A stretch of DNA of 64,000 nucleotides. Origin: Prevotella sp. Its GTDB lineage: Bacteria > Bacteroidota > Bacteroidia > Bacteroidales > Bacteroidaceae. Below, one piece after another: positions 9,651-18,160 of the stretch (positions are counted from its first letter, which is position 1; the number at the start of each line of letters is the position of its first letter). Under the pieces are notes generated by a model. The model searched no databases and was not told where the DNA came from. It was given only the letters and a program-made list of their open reading frames with translations. Where the stretch lies: positions 1 to 64,000 of the forward strand of contig JAGAXW010000009.1 in assembly GCA_017847725.1 (NCBI GenBank), given 5' to 3'. The position numbers and the translations under genes were made by a program.

Positions 9651-11767
9651 GCTACAGCCACCAGAGCCTGCATCATTTTTGTCTCGGCATCACCGATGCC
9701 GCGCTTTTTCAGCCAAGCCTCGTCTAACGACAGCGGCTGCTGCCCAGCGTACTTTCTGAAACAATCGGCTGCGGCGTCAATCCGACCTTGCAGCCACAGG
9801 CAATAGCCGTAGTTGAGGTAGTCCTCCCTCGCGGGCTGCTCTACTCCCGTCAGCTGTTCGAAAAGGCGTGTAGCCTGTTCCTGCTTGCCGTCGCAGGTGA
9901 GTGTCCACGCCAATACCCTCACGACGCGCAGGTCGTCCTCATACTCATAGTTAAGCTGATAGAGGAGCTTCAGAGCATCAGCATACTGCTCCATATTCAC
10001 CAGACAGACGGCTTCATACAAACGGTAGGCACGCTTCTCCGGGTGCAGCTCTACCAAGTGTCTGTAGAGTTCCAGCGCCTCCTCGTATCGGTTGTCGGCA
10101 AACCGGACACGTGCCAGACTTGCAAGGGCACGCTCATTGTCGGGTTGCTGAGAGACCACGGCCTCGTAGTCTTCCATCCACATCAGATACTGCACGTCGT
10201 GCAACGACTCGGGAATGCTGAGCAGCACCTCGCGGGCACTGGCTTTCAGCTGTTGCTTCCGCAGCAAAGGCACTACCTCGCGCTTATGCCGGTCAAGAGG
10301 CGAGCCCACCAACTGCGGCAGTGCGAAGAACAGGCAGTCGCCCAACTCATGCTGACGGGTGTCAAAGGGATTGTTCCACTCTGAGCGATGGGGGAAAAGC
10401 CGGAAGAAGCGGTAGATGTCCATCAGATAGGAGCGCCGTATGCCGGCAGCCGTGGGCGGCTCAGCATCCATCTCACTGATTCTGGCCTCACCACGCTCTA
10501 TCATCTGCCGTATGCTCTGGGGTATACGGTCGGCCATCTGCATGAAAGCAATGACAAACGAATATTTGTCACTGTTGCATAATGAGGCTCCTGTGGCAAG
10601 CCCCTCTATCAGGCGGCTGTTTTTCGTTACGTTCTGAGACTGTGCGATATCTGGATGCTGTGCATAAAAAGGCACCAGCCAGTTGCTCATGTCGTAGAAG
10701 AACGGAGCACGCTTCATCTGGGAGAATCCGGCGAAGAAGATGTCCGAGCCCTGCCGCTGCATATCCATCATGCGCTGATAGCTCTCTTCCAGTTTCGCCA
10801 TCTTCTTCTCCACAGCGTCGGGATGCAGGACCTCCTCCAGCGGGTCGTCCTCCTTCTCCTCAATACCGTTCAGCGTGATGTGGAACGTATTGTTCTTCAG
10901 CAGTTCGGGCATGATTTCCTGACGGATGGTGTCGTTGTCTTTCTCTGCATTCATGCAGTACACCAGCTGCAACTGCAGCTCGGTGAGTTCCCGGCAGACA
11001 TCTTCCGACTGTAGCAGCCCGTCTACCAGTTGCTGCTGCTCCGGGTATATCATCGAGTGGTCCTGCTTCAAGGCCAACACCCAGCCGACAAGGGCACGCT
11101 GGCGCACGGCCTCGTCTGGCGAGCGGCGGTAGACATTCACCAATACGCGGAACTTGACCATGTCAAACTGATTGATGAGCGACAGCGTGATGGATGCGAC
11201 AACGAGTTGCTGGTCGACGGTGTCAATGGTGGGCGACACCATCATCTCCTCAAATTCCGCCCCCACCCTGTCAGTCCATTGCCGTGAGGTCACGACGTAC
11301 TCAAAGAGCTGGTTCATCTGTTGCTGATGCCGGCGGTAGATTTCTGCACTCTTCTCCTGACGCTTGTGGTCGGGTGTCAGTTCCAACAATGCCACATCGC
11401 TCACAAAGCCCTCCATCTCCTGACGGATGGATGCCAGCGTCCAGTCGCGCGACCCTTTCCTCACTCGTGTAAAGAGGCTATACTGATAGGGCGACACCTT
11501 CATGCGCTGATGGTGCCTCACGTTGGCATAGAGCACGTAGAGCCGCTGGAGCATCTGGCTGTAGAGCTTCTCCAACTGAGGGTCTCTGAACCCCTGGCGC
11601 CAGTAGCCAGCCATCATGTCATAGTCAGAACTGATCTGCGACAGTTTCTCTGCTGTCTGCGGCTCAGGCCATGCAGACAGATAGACCTTCATCTCTTCGA
11701 TGGCCTCTCCGCAGTTGCCTCGGCTGAGGGCACCGGCCACTCGCCCTAAAACGTCGTTATCTGCCAT
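9647..11767 (-). CDS. Large TPR-repeat protein of unknown function
   Basis: 706 residues from MADNDVLGRV, chosen because AAGAAGGAAA precedes this ATG and the frame further upstream lies inside the lipoprotein gene. There is no signal peptide, so it is probably cytoplasmic. The first two thirds are helical with no recognised domain. Residues about 540-690 carry tetratricopeptide-like repeats (ALASLARVRFADNRYEEALELYRHLVELHP; YEAVCLVNMEQYADALKLLYQLN; LNYGYCLWLQGRIDAAADCF). It overlaps the 3' end of the lipoprotein gene by 11 bases and is almost certainly co-transcribed with it. A scaffold role is likely, but the partner is unknown. Confidence 0.75.
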   Translation of the reverse strand: MADNDVLGRVAGALSRGNCGEAIEEMKVYLSAWPEPQTAEKLSQISSDYDMMAGYWRQGFRDPQLEKLYSQMLQRLYVLYANVRHHQRMKVSPYQYSLFTRVRKGSRDWTLASIRQEMEGFVSDVALLELTPDHKRQEKSAEIYRRHQQQMNQLFEYVVTSRQWTDRVGAEFEEMMVSPTIDTVDQQLVVASITLSLINQFDMVKFRVLVNVYRRSPDEAVRQRALVGWVLALKQDHSMIYPEQQQLVDGLLQSEDVCRELTELQLQLVYCMNAEKDNDTIRQEIMPELLKNNTFHITLNGIEEKEDDPLEEVLHPDAVEKKMAKLEESYQRMMDMQRQGSDIFFAGFSQMKRAPFFYDMSNWLVPFYAQHPDIAQSQNVTKNSRLIEGLATGASLCNSDKYSFVIAFMQMADRIPQSIRQMIERGEARISEMDAEPPTAAGIRRSYLMDIYRFFRLFPHRSEWNNPFDTRQHELGDCLFFALPQLVGSPLDRHKREVVPLLRKQQLKASAREVLLSIPESLHDVQYLMWMEDYEAVVSQQPDNERALASLARVRFADNRYEEALELYRHLVELHPEKRAYRLYEAVCLVNMEQYADALKLLYQLNYEYEDDLRVVRVLAWTLTCDGKQEQATRLFEQLTGVEQPAREDYLNYGYCLWLQGRIDAAADCFRKYAGQQPLSLDEAWLKKRGIGDAETKMMQALVAVA

Positions 11768-12698
11768 TTTCCTTCTTTTCTTTATCGAGCCATTTCTCCA
11801 CGACGGCCACGTCTTGCTGACGCGGCCCCCTGGCATGTTCGTACTTGGGTTGCGGCGGGAGCGAGTCGACAACGGTCTGCTTCACCTTATAATAGTCGGT
11901 GAGCAACCGGCGATAGTGGCCGATGCCGTATTTGTTGATGGAGTCACAGGCCTGGTCGTAGGCTTTCAGGAACAGACTGAGCTGCTTGGCACGGTTCGGA
12001 TGCTGCATCTCCTTCTCCCTGAACGCTATCACACCCAGTCTGAGGTCCATCGTCCTGGAGTCCATCACCACATGGTGCTTCATCAGTCGTGCCTCCGTGG
12101 CCTGAGGCTCTGTCAGCCACAGGGCATCCATCTCGTTGTTCATCAGCATCTGCAGACGGATTCTGACGTCGTTAATCTGCACCTTGAACACGCGGTCGTC
12201 AGACAGCTTGGCCGAATCGATAGCCTCGTCGCTCAGCAGGTCGGTAGACGAGAAGCGCGTCATGGCCACCATCTTGTCGTCCAACTGTTTCAACTTACGG
12301 ATACGGGCATTGCGGTTGGTGATGAGCTGCCAATGGGCATTGGTAGCAGCCACATAGCGCATCTTCACACCGCGCCGATGCAGTCGCATGGCCCTCACCA
12401 GGTCGGTCACCATTCCCTCCACATGTCCACGCTCCAGCGCTGTGTCACAATCCATCTGCGCCCTGTAAGGCTTCAGCCGGACGCCACCGTAGATAGTATC
12501 CAGCAACTGATAGTGACGGGCTACGTAGAGAGGCAGGCAGTCGAGCGTAGGCATGACGGCAATCTTCAGGGCTGCTTCGTTCTTACGCAGAGTCTCCTTC
12601 CGGTTCTCGCGGGCTATGCGCTTCGTTTCCTCATACGACTGCCCGCATGCCGCCATCAGCAGACAGACGATTATAATAGTTGGTATCGCTTTCTTCAT
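11757..12698 (-). CDS. Lipoprotein with periplasmic-binding (SBP-like) fold
   Basis: 313 residues starting at MKKAIPTIIIVCLL; the lipobox LMAAC predicts a lipid-anchored Cys20. The sequence after it (LKIAVMPTLDCLPLYVARHYQLLDTIYGGVRL; HVEGMVTDLVRAM; MDALWLTEPQATEARLM) reads like NMT1/SsuA-type substrate-binding proteins. These normally feed ABC importers, but no permease or ATPase gene is adjacent; its operon partner is the TPR protein instead. The gene has a TAnnTTTG box only 8 bases before the ATG. A signalling or assembly role without transport is possible. The family assignment is moderate. Confidence 0.68.
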   Translation of the reverse strand: MKKAIPTIIIVCLLMAACGQSYEETKRIARENRKETLRKNEAALKIAVMPTLDCLPLYVARHYQLLDTIYGGVRLKPYRAQMDCDTALERGHVEGMVTDLVRAMRLHRRGVKMRYVAATNAHWQLITNRNARIRKLKQLDDKMVAMTRFSSTDLLSDEAIDSAKLSDDRVFKVQINDVRIRLQMLMNNEMDALWLTEPQATEARLMKHHVVMDSRTMDLRLGVIAFREKEMQHPNRAKQLSLFLKAYDQACDSINKYGIGHYRRLLTDYYKVKQTVVDSLPPQPKYEHARGPRQQDVAVVEKWLDKEKKENGR

Positions 12699-12706
12699 TA
12701 CGCGTG

Positions 12707-12714
12707 CAAAGTTA
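12707..12714 (-). promoter_or_regulatory. Promoter of the lipoprotein-TPR operon
   Basis: On the minus strand TAACTTTG follows a TTTTG at a 19-base spacing, fitting the TTTG/TAnnTTTG promoter form. Only 8 bases separate the box from the ATG, so the message should be nearly leaderless. Confidence 0.7.
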
Positions 12715-12765
12715 CGAAAAGTCGAGAGAAGAACAAAACAAACTCGTTTGTTTTTTCTTCCGAGA

Positions 12766-12792
12766 CGAAGTAACTTCGCCATCCCTGATGGC
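12766..12792. repeat. Two adjacent small dyads
   Basis: CGAAG-TAA-CTTCG (12766-12778) is followed directly by GCCAT-CCCTG-ATGGC (12778-12792). They lie between the lipoprotein promoter and the permease 3' end. They could be protein-binding sites or short hairpins; no T-run follows. Confidence 0.35.
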
Positions 12793-12877
12793 AGAGTTAC
12801 GAAAAAAGTCTGTAACAAAAGACGGAATTGGGAGAATTAACGCAGAACGATGCGTCCATTATGTGACAGGCAAGGAA

Positions 12878-12897
12878 GAGGCAAGAATCCTTGCCTC
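12878..12897 (-). terminator. Terminator after the purine permease operon
   Basis: Perfect 8-bp stem GAGGCAAG/CTTGCCTC with a 4-base loop, 18 bases beyond the permease stop on the minus strand, followed by TTCCTT. A weak U-tract lowers confidence. Confidence 0.55.
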
Positions 12898-12914
12898 AGA
12901 TGGCGTGTTGTTAA

Positions 12915-14204
12915 CTACGACGCAGGGGTGCCACTCTTGAGATTCGGATTTTTGAAGCGTTTTGTCCAGTCTTCGATGAATGAAAGTAAGATATAAGTGG
13001 CGAGTCCGAAAATGATACCGTCGGTGATGCTGCCCGTGATAGGCATGAGCAGGATGCAGAGGAAGGTGGGCATGGCTTCTTTGGGCTGTGAAATGCTGAT
13101 ATGGCGTACTGAGCCAAAAAGATAAAAGCCAGCAATTACCAGTACGGGGGCGGTGGCAACGGCAGGAATAGCCATAAAAAGCGGAGCGAAGAACAGGCTC
13201 ATGGCGAAACAGAGTGCTATGACAAGGGCTGTGAGTCCCGTACGCCCGCCTTCGGCTACGCCGGTGGCACTCTCCACGTAGGTGGTCACGGTGCTGGTGC
13301 CCAAACAAGCTCCGCACACGGTGCCGAGCGCATCGCTGAGCATGATGCGCTGCATATAGGGTATCCGCCCGTTCTTACGGATACTGCCTGAGGTAGCCAT
13401 GATGCCAACGGTGGTGCCGAGGCTGTCGAAGATGTCGAAGAAGAGCATCGTCAGCACGCAGACCCAGAGGTCGGGCGTGAGCAGGTCGGCCCACGAGAAC
13501 TGACAGAAGAGTGGGGCTGGCGTGTCGGGTAGCGAGAACAGACTGTCGGGCAGTGTGGTTACGCCCAGGGGAATGCCTGCCAACGTGACGATAATGATGC
13601 TGAGCAAAAGCCCTCCCCGCAGCCGCATGATAGCAAACGCTCCCGTGAGCACCAGTCCCAACAGGAAGAGCAGCGAGGAGGGGCTGGTCAAGGTGTTGAT
13701 ATGATTGAAGATGGTTCCTGTGGCAAGCAGACCACTGTTTTTCATACCTATCATGGCGATAAAGAAACCGATGCCGGCGGCGATGGCATACTTCAGCGAG
13801 ACGGGCACCATGTCGAAGATGATTTTTCGCATGTTGCTCATGCAGAGCAGGACAAAGAGGATACCCTCGATGAGTACGGCGGTGAGGGCAAACTGCCACG
13901 GATAGCCCATGGCGAGGCAGACGGTCTCGATGAAGAACACATTGAGTGAAAGACCTGGTGCCTGGCCAAAAGGTTTACGTGCCAAAAAGGCCATGAGCAG
14001 TGTACCGACGATGGTGGCAAGGGCAGTGGCGGTGAACACGGTGCCGACGGGAAAGCCGACTTTGGCCAGTGGTGCAAACATGGCAGGCAGCAGGGCCAGG
14101 ATATATGACATGGTGACAAAGGTTGTAAGACCTGCCAGCACTTCTGTCTTGAGGTTGTCGCGCAGTGGCGAAAAGCCTACGAGGGATAAAAGCCTATTTT
14201 TCAT
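12915..14204 (-). CDS. NCS2-family purine permease (GhxP/AzgA-like)
   Basis: 429-residue integral membrane protein, expected to import guanine, hypoxanthine or adenine with protons. It opens with the conserved NCS2/AzgA start (LVGFSPLRDNLKTEVLAGLTTF... MSYI), has QAPGLSLNVFF where the family has APGMGLNAFF, and includes the FDIFDSLGTTVGI motif and GTSTVTTYVESATGVAEGGRTGL. About 12-14 hydrophobic segments span the length. It starts 7 bases after the histidine kinase stop, so the two form one operon; the kinase may sense purine or nutrient state, which is inference. Confidence 0.88.
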   Translation of the reverse strand: MKNRLLSLVGFSPLRDNLKTEVLAGLTTFVTMSYILALLPAMFAPLAKVGFPVGTVFTATALATIVGTLLMAFLARKPFGQAPGLSLNVFFIETVCLAMGYPWQFALTAVLIEGILFVLLCMSNMRKIIFDMVPVSLKYAIAAGIGFFIAMIGMKNSGLLATGTIFNHINTLTSPSSLLFLLGLVLTGAFAIMRLRGGLLLSIIIVTLAGIPLGVTTLPDSLFSLPDTPAPLFCQFSWADLLTPDLWVCVLTMLFFDIFDSLGTTVGIMATSGSIRKNGRIPYMQRIMLSDALGTVCGACLGTSTVTTYVESATGVAEGGRTGLTALVIALCFAMSLFFAPLFMAIPAVATAPVLVIAGFYLFGSVRHISISQPKEAMPTFLCILLMPITGSITDGIIFGLATYILLSFIEDWTKRFKNPNLKSGTPAS

Positions 14205-14211
14205 TTACTAT

Positions 14212-16158
14212 TTACGATTTGAATGATACAGGGATGATGAGGTCGAACTTGGAACCGCCAGTGTAATCTGAATCAAGTGTAAGTGTGCCGCCAAGGCGTT
14301 CGGCTATCATCCGGGCAACAGAGAGGCCGAGACCAGTGCCCTGTGCAAAGCTATCGAGCTTGGCAAAGCGTTCGAAGATGAAGTCGCGCTTGTCGGCAGG
14401 GATGCCCGGCCCCGTGTCTGCAACGGAGAAATGGAGGCGGTCGCCTTCTTGGTTCAGCGAGAGTGTGATACTGCCAAGATGAGTGAACTTGGCGGCATTG
14501 TCGAGCAAGCGCGCAAGTATGGTCTGTATCAGGTGGGGATGGGTGTAGACCATCATCTCATCGGGCACCTGGCAATGGCTTTCGAGTGCGACATCAGCCG
14601 CTACCGATGGGCTGACGGCTTCTAAGGCCTGTACCACGATGAGGGCAGGATAATAGTCCTCTGCCGGTGGCAGGTCGGTGCTGCTCTCCAGGTCGGAAAT
14701 CTGGATGAGGTCGTCGAGGATGTTGGTCAGGTGGTGCGTGCCCTCCTGAATGCGCTGGCTTATTTTAAGCCGTTCGGCAGCAGGCAGTTCGATGTCGGGC
14801 ATAGCGAGCACCTGCGTAAAACCGCTGATGTGATTAAGAGGAGTGCGTATCTCGTGTGTCATACTCTGGATGAAAGCTGTCTTTGCCCTGGATGCTGCTT
14901 CGGCATGGTCTCGCTCAATGGCGAGCTGCTTGTTCTGCGCCACCACCACGTTGCGCTCGCGCTGCAACTGTTGGTTCTTGATTTCCAGCTGTCGGCTCCA
15001 GCGGCTGTTATACACCAGAAAAATGAGAATAGTACCGATCCCCATAATCATGGCGATGCTTCCAGTAGTGAAGCGTGACCGCTGTTCGAGCTGAGCGTTG
15101 GCTGCCTGCAATTCGCTGACGGCATACTTTTTGTTCAGATGGTTCAACTGGTCGTGTTGGTCGATGGCCGAGAGTGAGTCTTTCAGCTCATCGAGCTGGT
15201 GATAAATTTTCAAAGCCTCCTCAAAATGACCTGCTTTCTCCAGTACATTGGCATGCTCCTCAAGGGCTACAGTCAGATTGCTGCTATCCGTATTCTTTCT
15301 GGCCAATTCCAGCAAACGGGTGCTATGCCGTAGGGCTTCATCGATATGTCCCTGTTTACTCGCCAGTTGAGTGCGCTGCTGCGCGATGGTGATAAGGTTC
15401 AGGTCATTGTTGCCAGCAATGTCCTCATGGTAGGCAGCCGAGTCGATGGCCATTTTTGCCTGTTGATAGCTGCCTGTGGCCAACAGATAGTCGGCATGAG
15501 CCGAATGGTAGGAGAAATGGAAATTGGCATGAACTGTAGCCTCCGAATCGCCAGCAATGACGGGATAGCGATTCACTGCTGTCAGCCACACCCTCAGCGT
15601 ACTGTCCACAGCCGTATAGCGTTTCATCTTCAGTTGTTCCTGGCAGAGTGAATGATAGCAGTAGAATAGTTCGGCGGGGGTAGTTCCTTCCGGGAAGTGG
15701 TCAATGGCTTTCTTCAGATACGACTCTGCCTCTTTGCCATTATCAGCATGGGCATAGCCTATACCAAGCGTCTTATATGCCAGAAACAGTCCGAAGCCTT
15801 CCTTGTGCTTCTCGGCTTCCTCCTGCATGCGGCAGGCTTCGTCTGTAGCCTTGTCAAACTGGTTGTCCCAGACATAGGCCTCTGCCAGTACTGCCCAAAT
15901 GTTGTAATACCATTGTCGCTGGTTGTGCTCGGCACACACCTTCATGCTCCATGCCGCATGTTGTTCAAGCGAGTCGGTTTCATTATTATTGTAATAGGTG
16001 AGAGCCTGCTTCAGGAGTGCAAAGCAGGAGTCGTTCCAGTTGACGGAACTGCCTGACGAGATGGCCTTGCTGCCTGTCCCGTGCTGGCATGAGAACAATA
16101 GCGGACCGGAGAGTGCTACAATAAGCACGAGGAGGGAGAATATGCGTTTTTGTGTCAT
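14212..16158 (-). CDS. TPR-containing membrane sensor histidine kinase
   Basis: 648 residues. A lipoprotein-like signal (LLFSC, lipid Cys near 24) is followed by a periplasmic TPR-type helical sensor (about 40-355), one transmembrane helix (about 366-388), a coiled coil (QQLQRERNVVVAQNKQLAIERDHAEA), HisKA with His435 in MTHEIRTPLNH, and a complete HATPase (N box LLDNAAKFTH, G1 DTGPGIP, F box FERF, G2 GTGLGLSVA). There is no receiver domain and no response-regulator gene nearby, so it is an orphan kinase. It is co-transcribed with the small membrane peptide upstream and the purine permease downstream. Confidence 0.9.
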   Translation of the reverse strand: MTQKRIFSLLVLIVALSGPLLFSCQHGTGSKAISSGSSVNWNDSCFALLKQALTYYNNNETDSLEQHAAWSMKVCAEHNQRQWYYNIWAVLAEAYVWDNQFDKATDEACRMQEEAEKHKEGFGLFLAYKTLGIGYAHADNGKEAESYLKKAIDHFPEGTTPAELFYCYHSLCQEQLKMKRYTAVDSTLRVWLTAVNRYPVIAGDSEATVHANFHFSYHSAHADYLLATGSYQQAKMAIDSAAYHEDIAGNNDLNLITIAQQRTQLASKQGHIDEALRHSTRLLELARKNTDSSNLTVALEEHANVLEKAGHFEEALKIYHQLDELKDSLSAIDQHDQLNHLNKKYAVSELQAANAQLEQRSRFTTGSIAMIMGIGTILIFLVYNSRWSRQLEIKNQQLQRERNVVVAQNKQLAIERDHAEAASRAKTAFIQSMTHEIRTPLNHISGFTQVLAMPDIELPAAERLKISQRIQEGTHHLTNILDDLIQISDLESSTDLPPAEDYYPALIVVQALEAVSPSVAADVALESHCQVPDEMMVYTHPHLIQTILARLLDNAAKFTHLGSITLSLNQEGDRLHFSVADTGPGIPADKRDFIFERFAKLDSFAQGTGLGLSVARMIAERLGGTLTLDSDYTGGSKFDLIIPVSFKS

Positions 16159-16172
16159 AGCGGTCGGGTGGA

Positions 16173-16337
16173 CTATGTTTCTGGTGATGTATCGGTATCC
16201 TTATCGCTTTTGGCAGTAAAGGCTTTACTGCTTTGCTGAATGTTATGCCAGCAGGCACGGAAGAAGAGGAAGATGCCCAGGGCGACAAGTCCAATGAGGA
16301 TGTACTCCAAAGGGGTGAGCGATAAGAGTTCTGTCAT
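16173..16337 (-). CDS. Small membrane peptide (54 aa)
   Basis: A 54-codon frame starting MTELLSLTPLEY, with one strong transmembrane stretch (YILIGLVALGIFLFFRACW, about 12-30) and a charged, hydrophilic tail (KSDKDTDTSPET). It lies 14 bases upstream of the histidine kinase and directly behind a promoter, so it is the first gene of that operon. No family was recognised. A short bitopic protein next to a sensor kinase could modulate that kinase; this is inference. Confidence 0.65.
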   Translation of the reverse strand: MTELLSLTPLEYILIGLVALGIFLFFRACWHNIQQSSKAFTAKSDKDTDTSPET

Positions 16338-16367
16338 GTCTATGCGAATTTTTAATGATTACGACTG

Positions 16368-16375
16368 CAAAGTTA
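16368..16375 (-). promoter_or_regulatory. Promoter of the small peptide-kinase-permease operon
   Basis: TAACTTTG on the minus strand, 30 bases before the ATG at 16337. It supports the small peptide as the first gene of the operon. Confidence 0.65.
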
Positions 16376-16533
16376 CAGACTATCAGTGATCTTTCGCATA
16401 CCAAATTATCCATGTACCTATCAAACCTTGTGAAAGTTTATATCAAACGGATGATAGAAACATTTCAAATTGTCCACAGCCTGAAATGAATGCATCAAAA
16501 AAGGCCGATTTCACAGACCTTTCATGATTATTA

Positions 16534-17628
16534 TTACATACCTTCGTTTTTTAACTTCTTCAAGGCTCGATGATAGGCTAAATAAGATGAGAAGCCTGAG
16601 GCAATAGCTGCCGATTCCTTCGTCTCGTTGGGATGCTGGGCCTGATACTGCTCGAAGTGAGCCAGGCGGAGACTATTGACATAGGCTGCAAACGAGCCAA
16701 AACGGCGGCTGAAGGTGAGGGAAACGTAAGATCGTCCCGTCTGACAGTGACTGACAACATCGTCAATCTTCAAGTGGGGATTCAGATAGGCCTGCTGGTC
16801 TTTGACGTAGTCCTCAATCTCTATGGCCGTTTGGTTGATGAGTTCCTCTTGGTTGTGATTATTGTCGGTCTGCCGTGTGTCGCACTCCTCGGCATGTTCG
16901 CCTTCAGGAGTGGAGAGAATGCGCAATCGGCGCCATACGGGCATGACGTTGAGCAGCAGCACGATATTGCCTACTGACAGGAGCACGTTCTGCACAGCCA
17001 ACACGGCAGGAGAGTCGAGAATATAGGCAGGCCAAATCAGAGGCAGGTAATAGACAGGGGCGAGCCATACGCGGCGGGCATAGTCGGCAGGGAAGTCGTC
17101 GGGGTTGGAGTAGTTCTGGTCACGAGCTTCATTGAGCCAGTGCTTCACCTGATACATCGCCACGGCGGCATAGCCCATCATGATGATACTCTCCACCACG
17201 ACCCAATACTGCCAGAAGCGCATGCCCGATGCCGTCATGATGGGTGTAGGCAGCCAGGCATTAAGAGCCACTGGGAGAATGGTGGCAAGCACGATCAGAG
17301 CCGCTATCCACGACACTGTGCGCCACTGGTGCCACTGCTTCACCGTGCCGAAGAAGCAGAGTAGCAACAGGCCGCAGTAGAAGAACCACGTGCCGACGAG
17401 ATACGACTTCATCAGCACCCAAGCCGCCTCGCTCGTGGGGTTGACAGCGTAGGGCACCAGCACAATACCGCACAAATAAACCAGTACCTGCAACTTGCGG
17501 TCGGGCCAGATGTAGCGGCGTTCCTGCTTGGGGGCGCGGCAGGTGTGGAACCACCTGACGGCAGCAAACGTCCAGCTGGTGGTCAGCAGCATCACAGCCG
17601 CCATTCCGTAGTAATAGTATTCGCTCAT
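16534..17628 (-). CDS. Seven-TM membrane protein with C-terminal AraC-type HTH
   Basis: 364 residues from MSEYYYYGMAAV. The frame is open further upstream, but that part lies in the structured leader and has no protein character. Seven hydrophobic segments fill about 5-245 (for example WVLMKSYLVGTWFFYCGLL, ESIIMMGYAAVAMY and QNVLLSVGNIVLLLNVMP). A cytoplasmic AraC-like domain follows at about 270-364 (HLKIDDVVSHCQTGRSYVSL, then RLAHFEQYQ...SAAIASGFSS). It should work as a membrane-tethered one-component transcription regulator. SD-like AAAGAG, 8 bases before the ATG, is part of the closing stem of the leader. Ligand and targets are unknown. Confidence 0.8.
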   Translation of the reverse strand: MSEYYYYGMAAVMLLTTSWTFAAVRWFHTCRAPKQERRYIWPDRKLQVLVYLCGIVLVPYAVNPTSEAAWVLMKSYLVGTWFFYCGLLLLCFFGTVKQWHQWRTVSWIAALIVLATILPVALNAWLPTPIMTASGMRFWQYWVVVESIIMMGYAAVAMYQVKHWLNEARDQNYSNPDDFPADYARRVWLAPVYYLPLIWPAYILDSPAVLAVQNVLLSVGNIVLLLNVMPVWRRLRILSTPEGEHAEECDTRQTDNNHNQEELINQTAIEIEDYVKDQQAYLNPHLKIDDVVSHCQTGRSYVSLTFSRRFGSFAAYVNSLRLAHFEQYQAQHPNETKESAAIASGFSSYLAYHRALKKLKNEGM

Positions 17629-17635
17629 GTGTTGA

Positions 17636-17855
17636 CTCTTTATTGCTTTTACTCTCATCAGTGGGGATGCGCTGTCAGTATGGGCTAAAGAAAGCGCAGG
17701 TCCCGTCCATACTCTCACACGGGCCGCCTTGCACTGCCCCAAATACACTATGGTTGGAGACTGCGCTATGGTGCGCAGTTCCAATGTGTATTTGGTTTTG
17801 CTCGTAATGTCTCGTTCGAGGTGCAAGTTCGTGTGAGAGATTGAGCAATAAAAAG
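17636..17855 (-). ncRNA. Candidate structured leader RNA (three-way junction)
   Basis: The leader of the 7-TM AraC gene folds into three elements by complementarity seen by eye. P1 pairs 17845-17855 with 17636-17646 (11 bp, one G-U). P2 is a rod: 17830-17839/17712-17721 (10 bp), 17821-17827/17728-17734 (7 bp), 17786-17795/17739-17748 (10 bp), and an apical stem 17773-17784/17754-17766. P3 pairs 17693-17698 with 17668-17673 plus GGGA/TCCC. A promoter at 17882-17889 starts the transcript just ahead. P1 holds the purine-rich SD-like stretch, so folding could control translation. No known riboswitch class was recognised. Confidence 0.6.
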
Positions 17856-17881
17856 ATTTGTGCCTCCAAGGAAACACGTTG

Positions 17882-17889
17882 CAAAGGTA
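17882..17889 (-). promoter_or_regulatory. Promoter of the structured leader
   Basis: TACCTTTG on the minus strand, about 250 bases upstream of the 7-TM AraC start. This long leader contrasts with the 8-30-base leaders of most genes here. Confidence 0.65.
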
Positions 17890-17961
17890 CAACTTTTCTT
17901 TGGATTGGAATACGAAAATCAAGTTTTTCTGCATAGAATTTGGAAGTTTAGAATAAATCAC

Positions 17962-18055
17962 TATCTTTGCACCGAAAAATAGGAAAGACAGAGGGCTACA
18001 GCCCGTCTTATGATAACAGTACCCGCTGCGCATACCATCAGAACTGCCGGCGGGT
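17962..18055 (+). ncRNA. Possible short transcript upstream of radA
   Basis: TATCTTTG at 17962-17969 is a good -7 box on the plus strand, 191 bases before radA, which has its own box. Behind it lie hairpin GGGCT-ACA-GCCC and stem ACCCGC (18021-18026)/GCGGGT (18050-18055), followed by CATTTTATG. A 39-codon frame (18010-18129, starting MITVPAAHTIR) overlaps it but has no clear ribosome site. It may be a small RNA, a leader or nothing. Confidence 0.3.
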
Positions 18056-18144
18056 CATTTTATGAACTATGGCTAACAAAGCGTCAAGAACGGGCTCAGC
18101 CAATAAATTTCTTAATTCTTGATTCTTAATTCTTATTTTCTTTG

Positions 18145-18152
18145 TATCTTTG
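18145..18152 (+). promoter_or_regulatory. -7 promoter element of radA
   Basis: TATCTTTG followed by 8 bases and the radA ATG, predicting an almost leaderless message. Confidence 0.7.
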
Positions 18153-18160
18153 CATACGCT

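Noticed and set aside
17636-17855. 6S RNA as an explanation of the structured leader
   Set aside because: Length and rod shape are suggestive, but the three-way junction with a closing stem touching the downstream ATG, and no visible intrinsic terminator before the gene, fit a leader better. Not excluded.
17675-17884. 69-codon minus-strand frame in the structured leader
   Set aside because: It would start inside the promoter box, and its sequence is explained by the nested inverted repeats.
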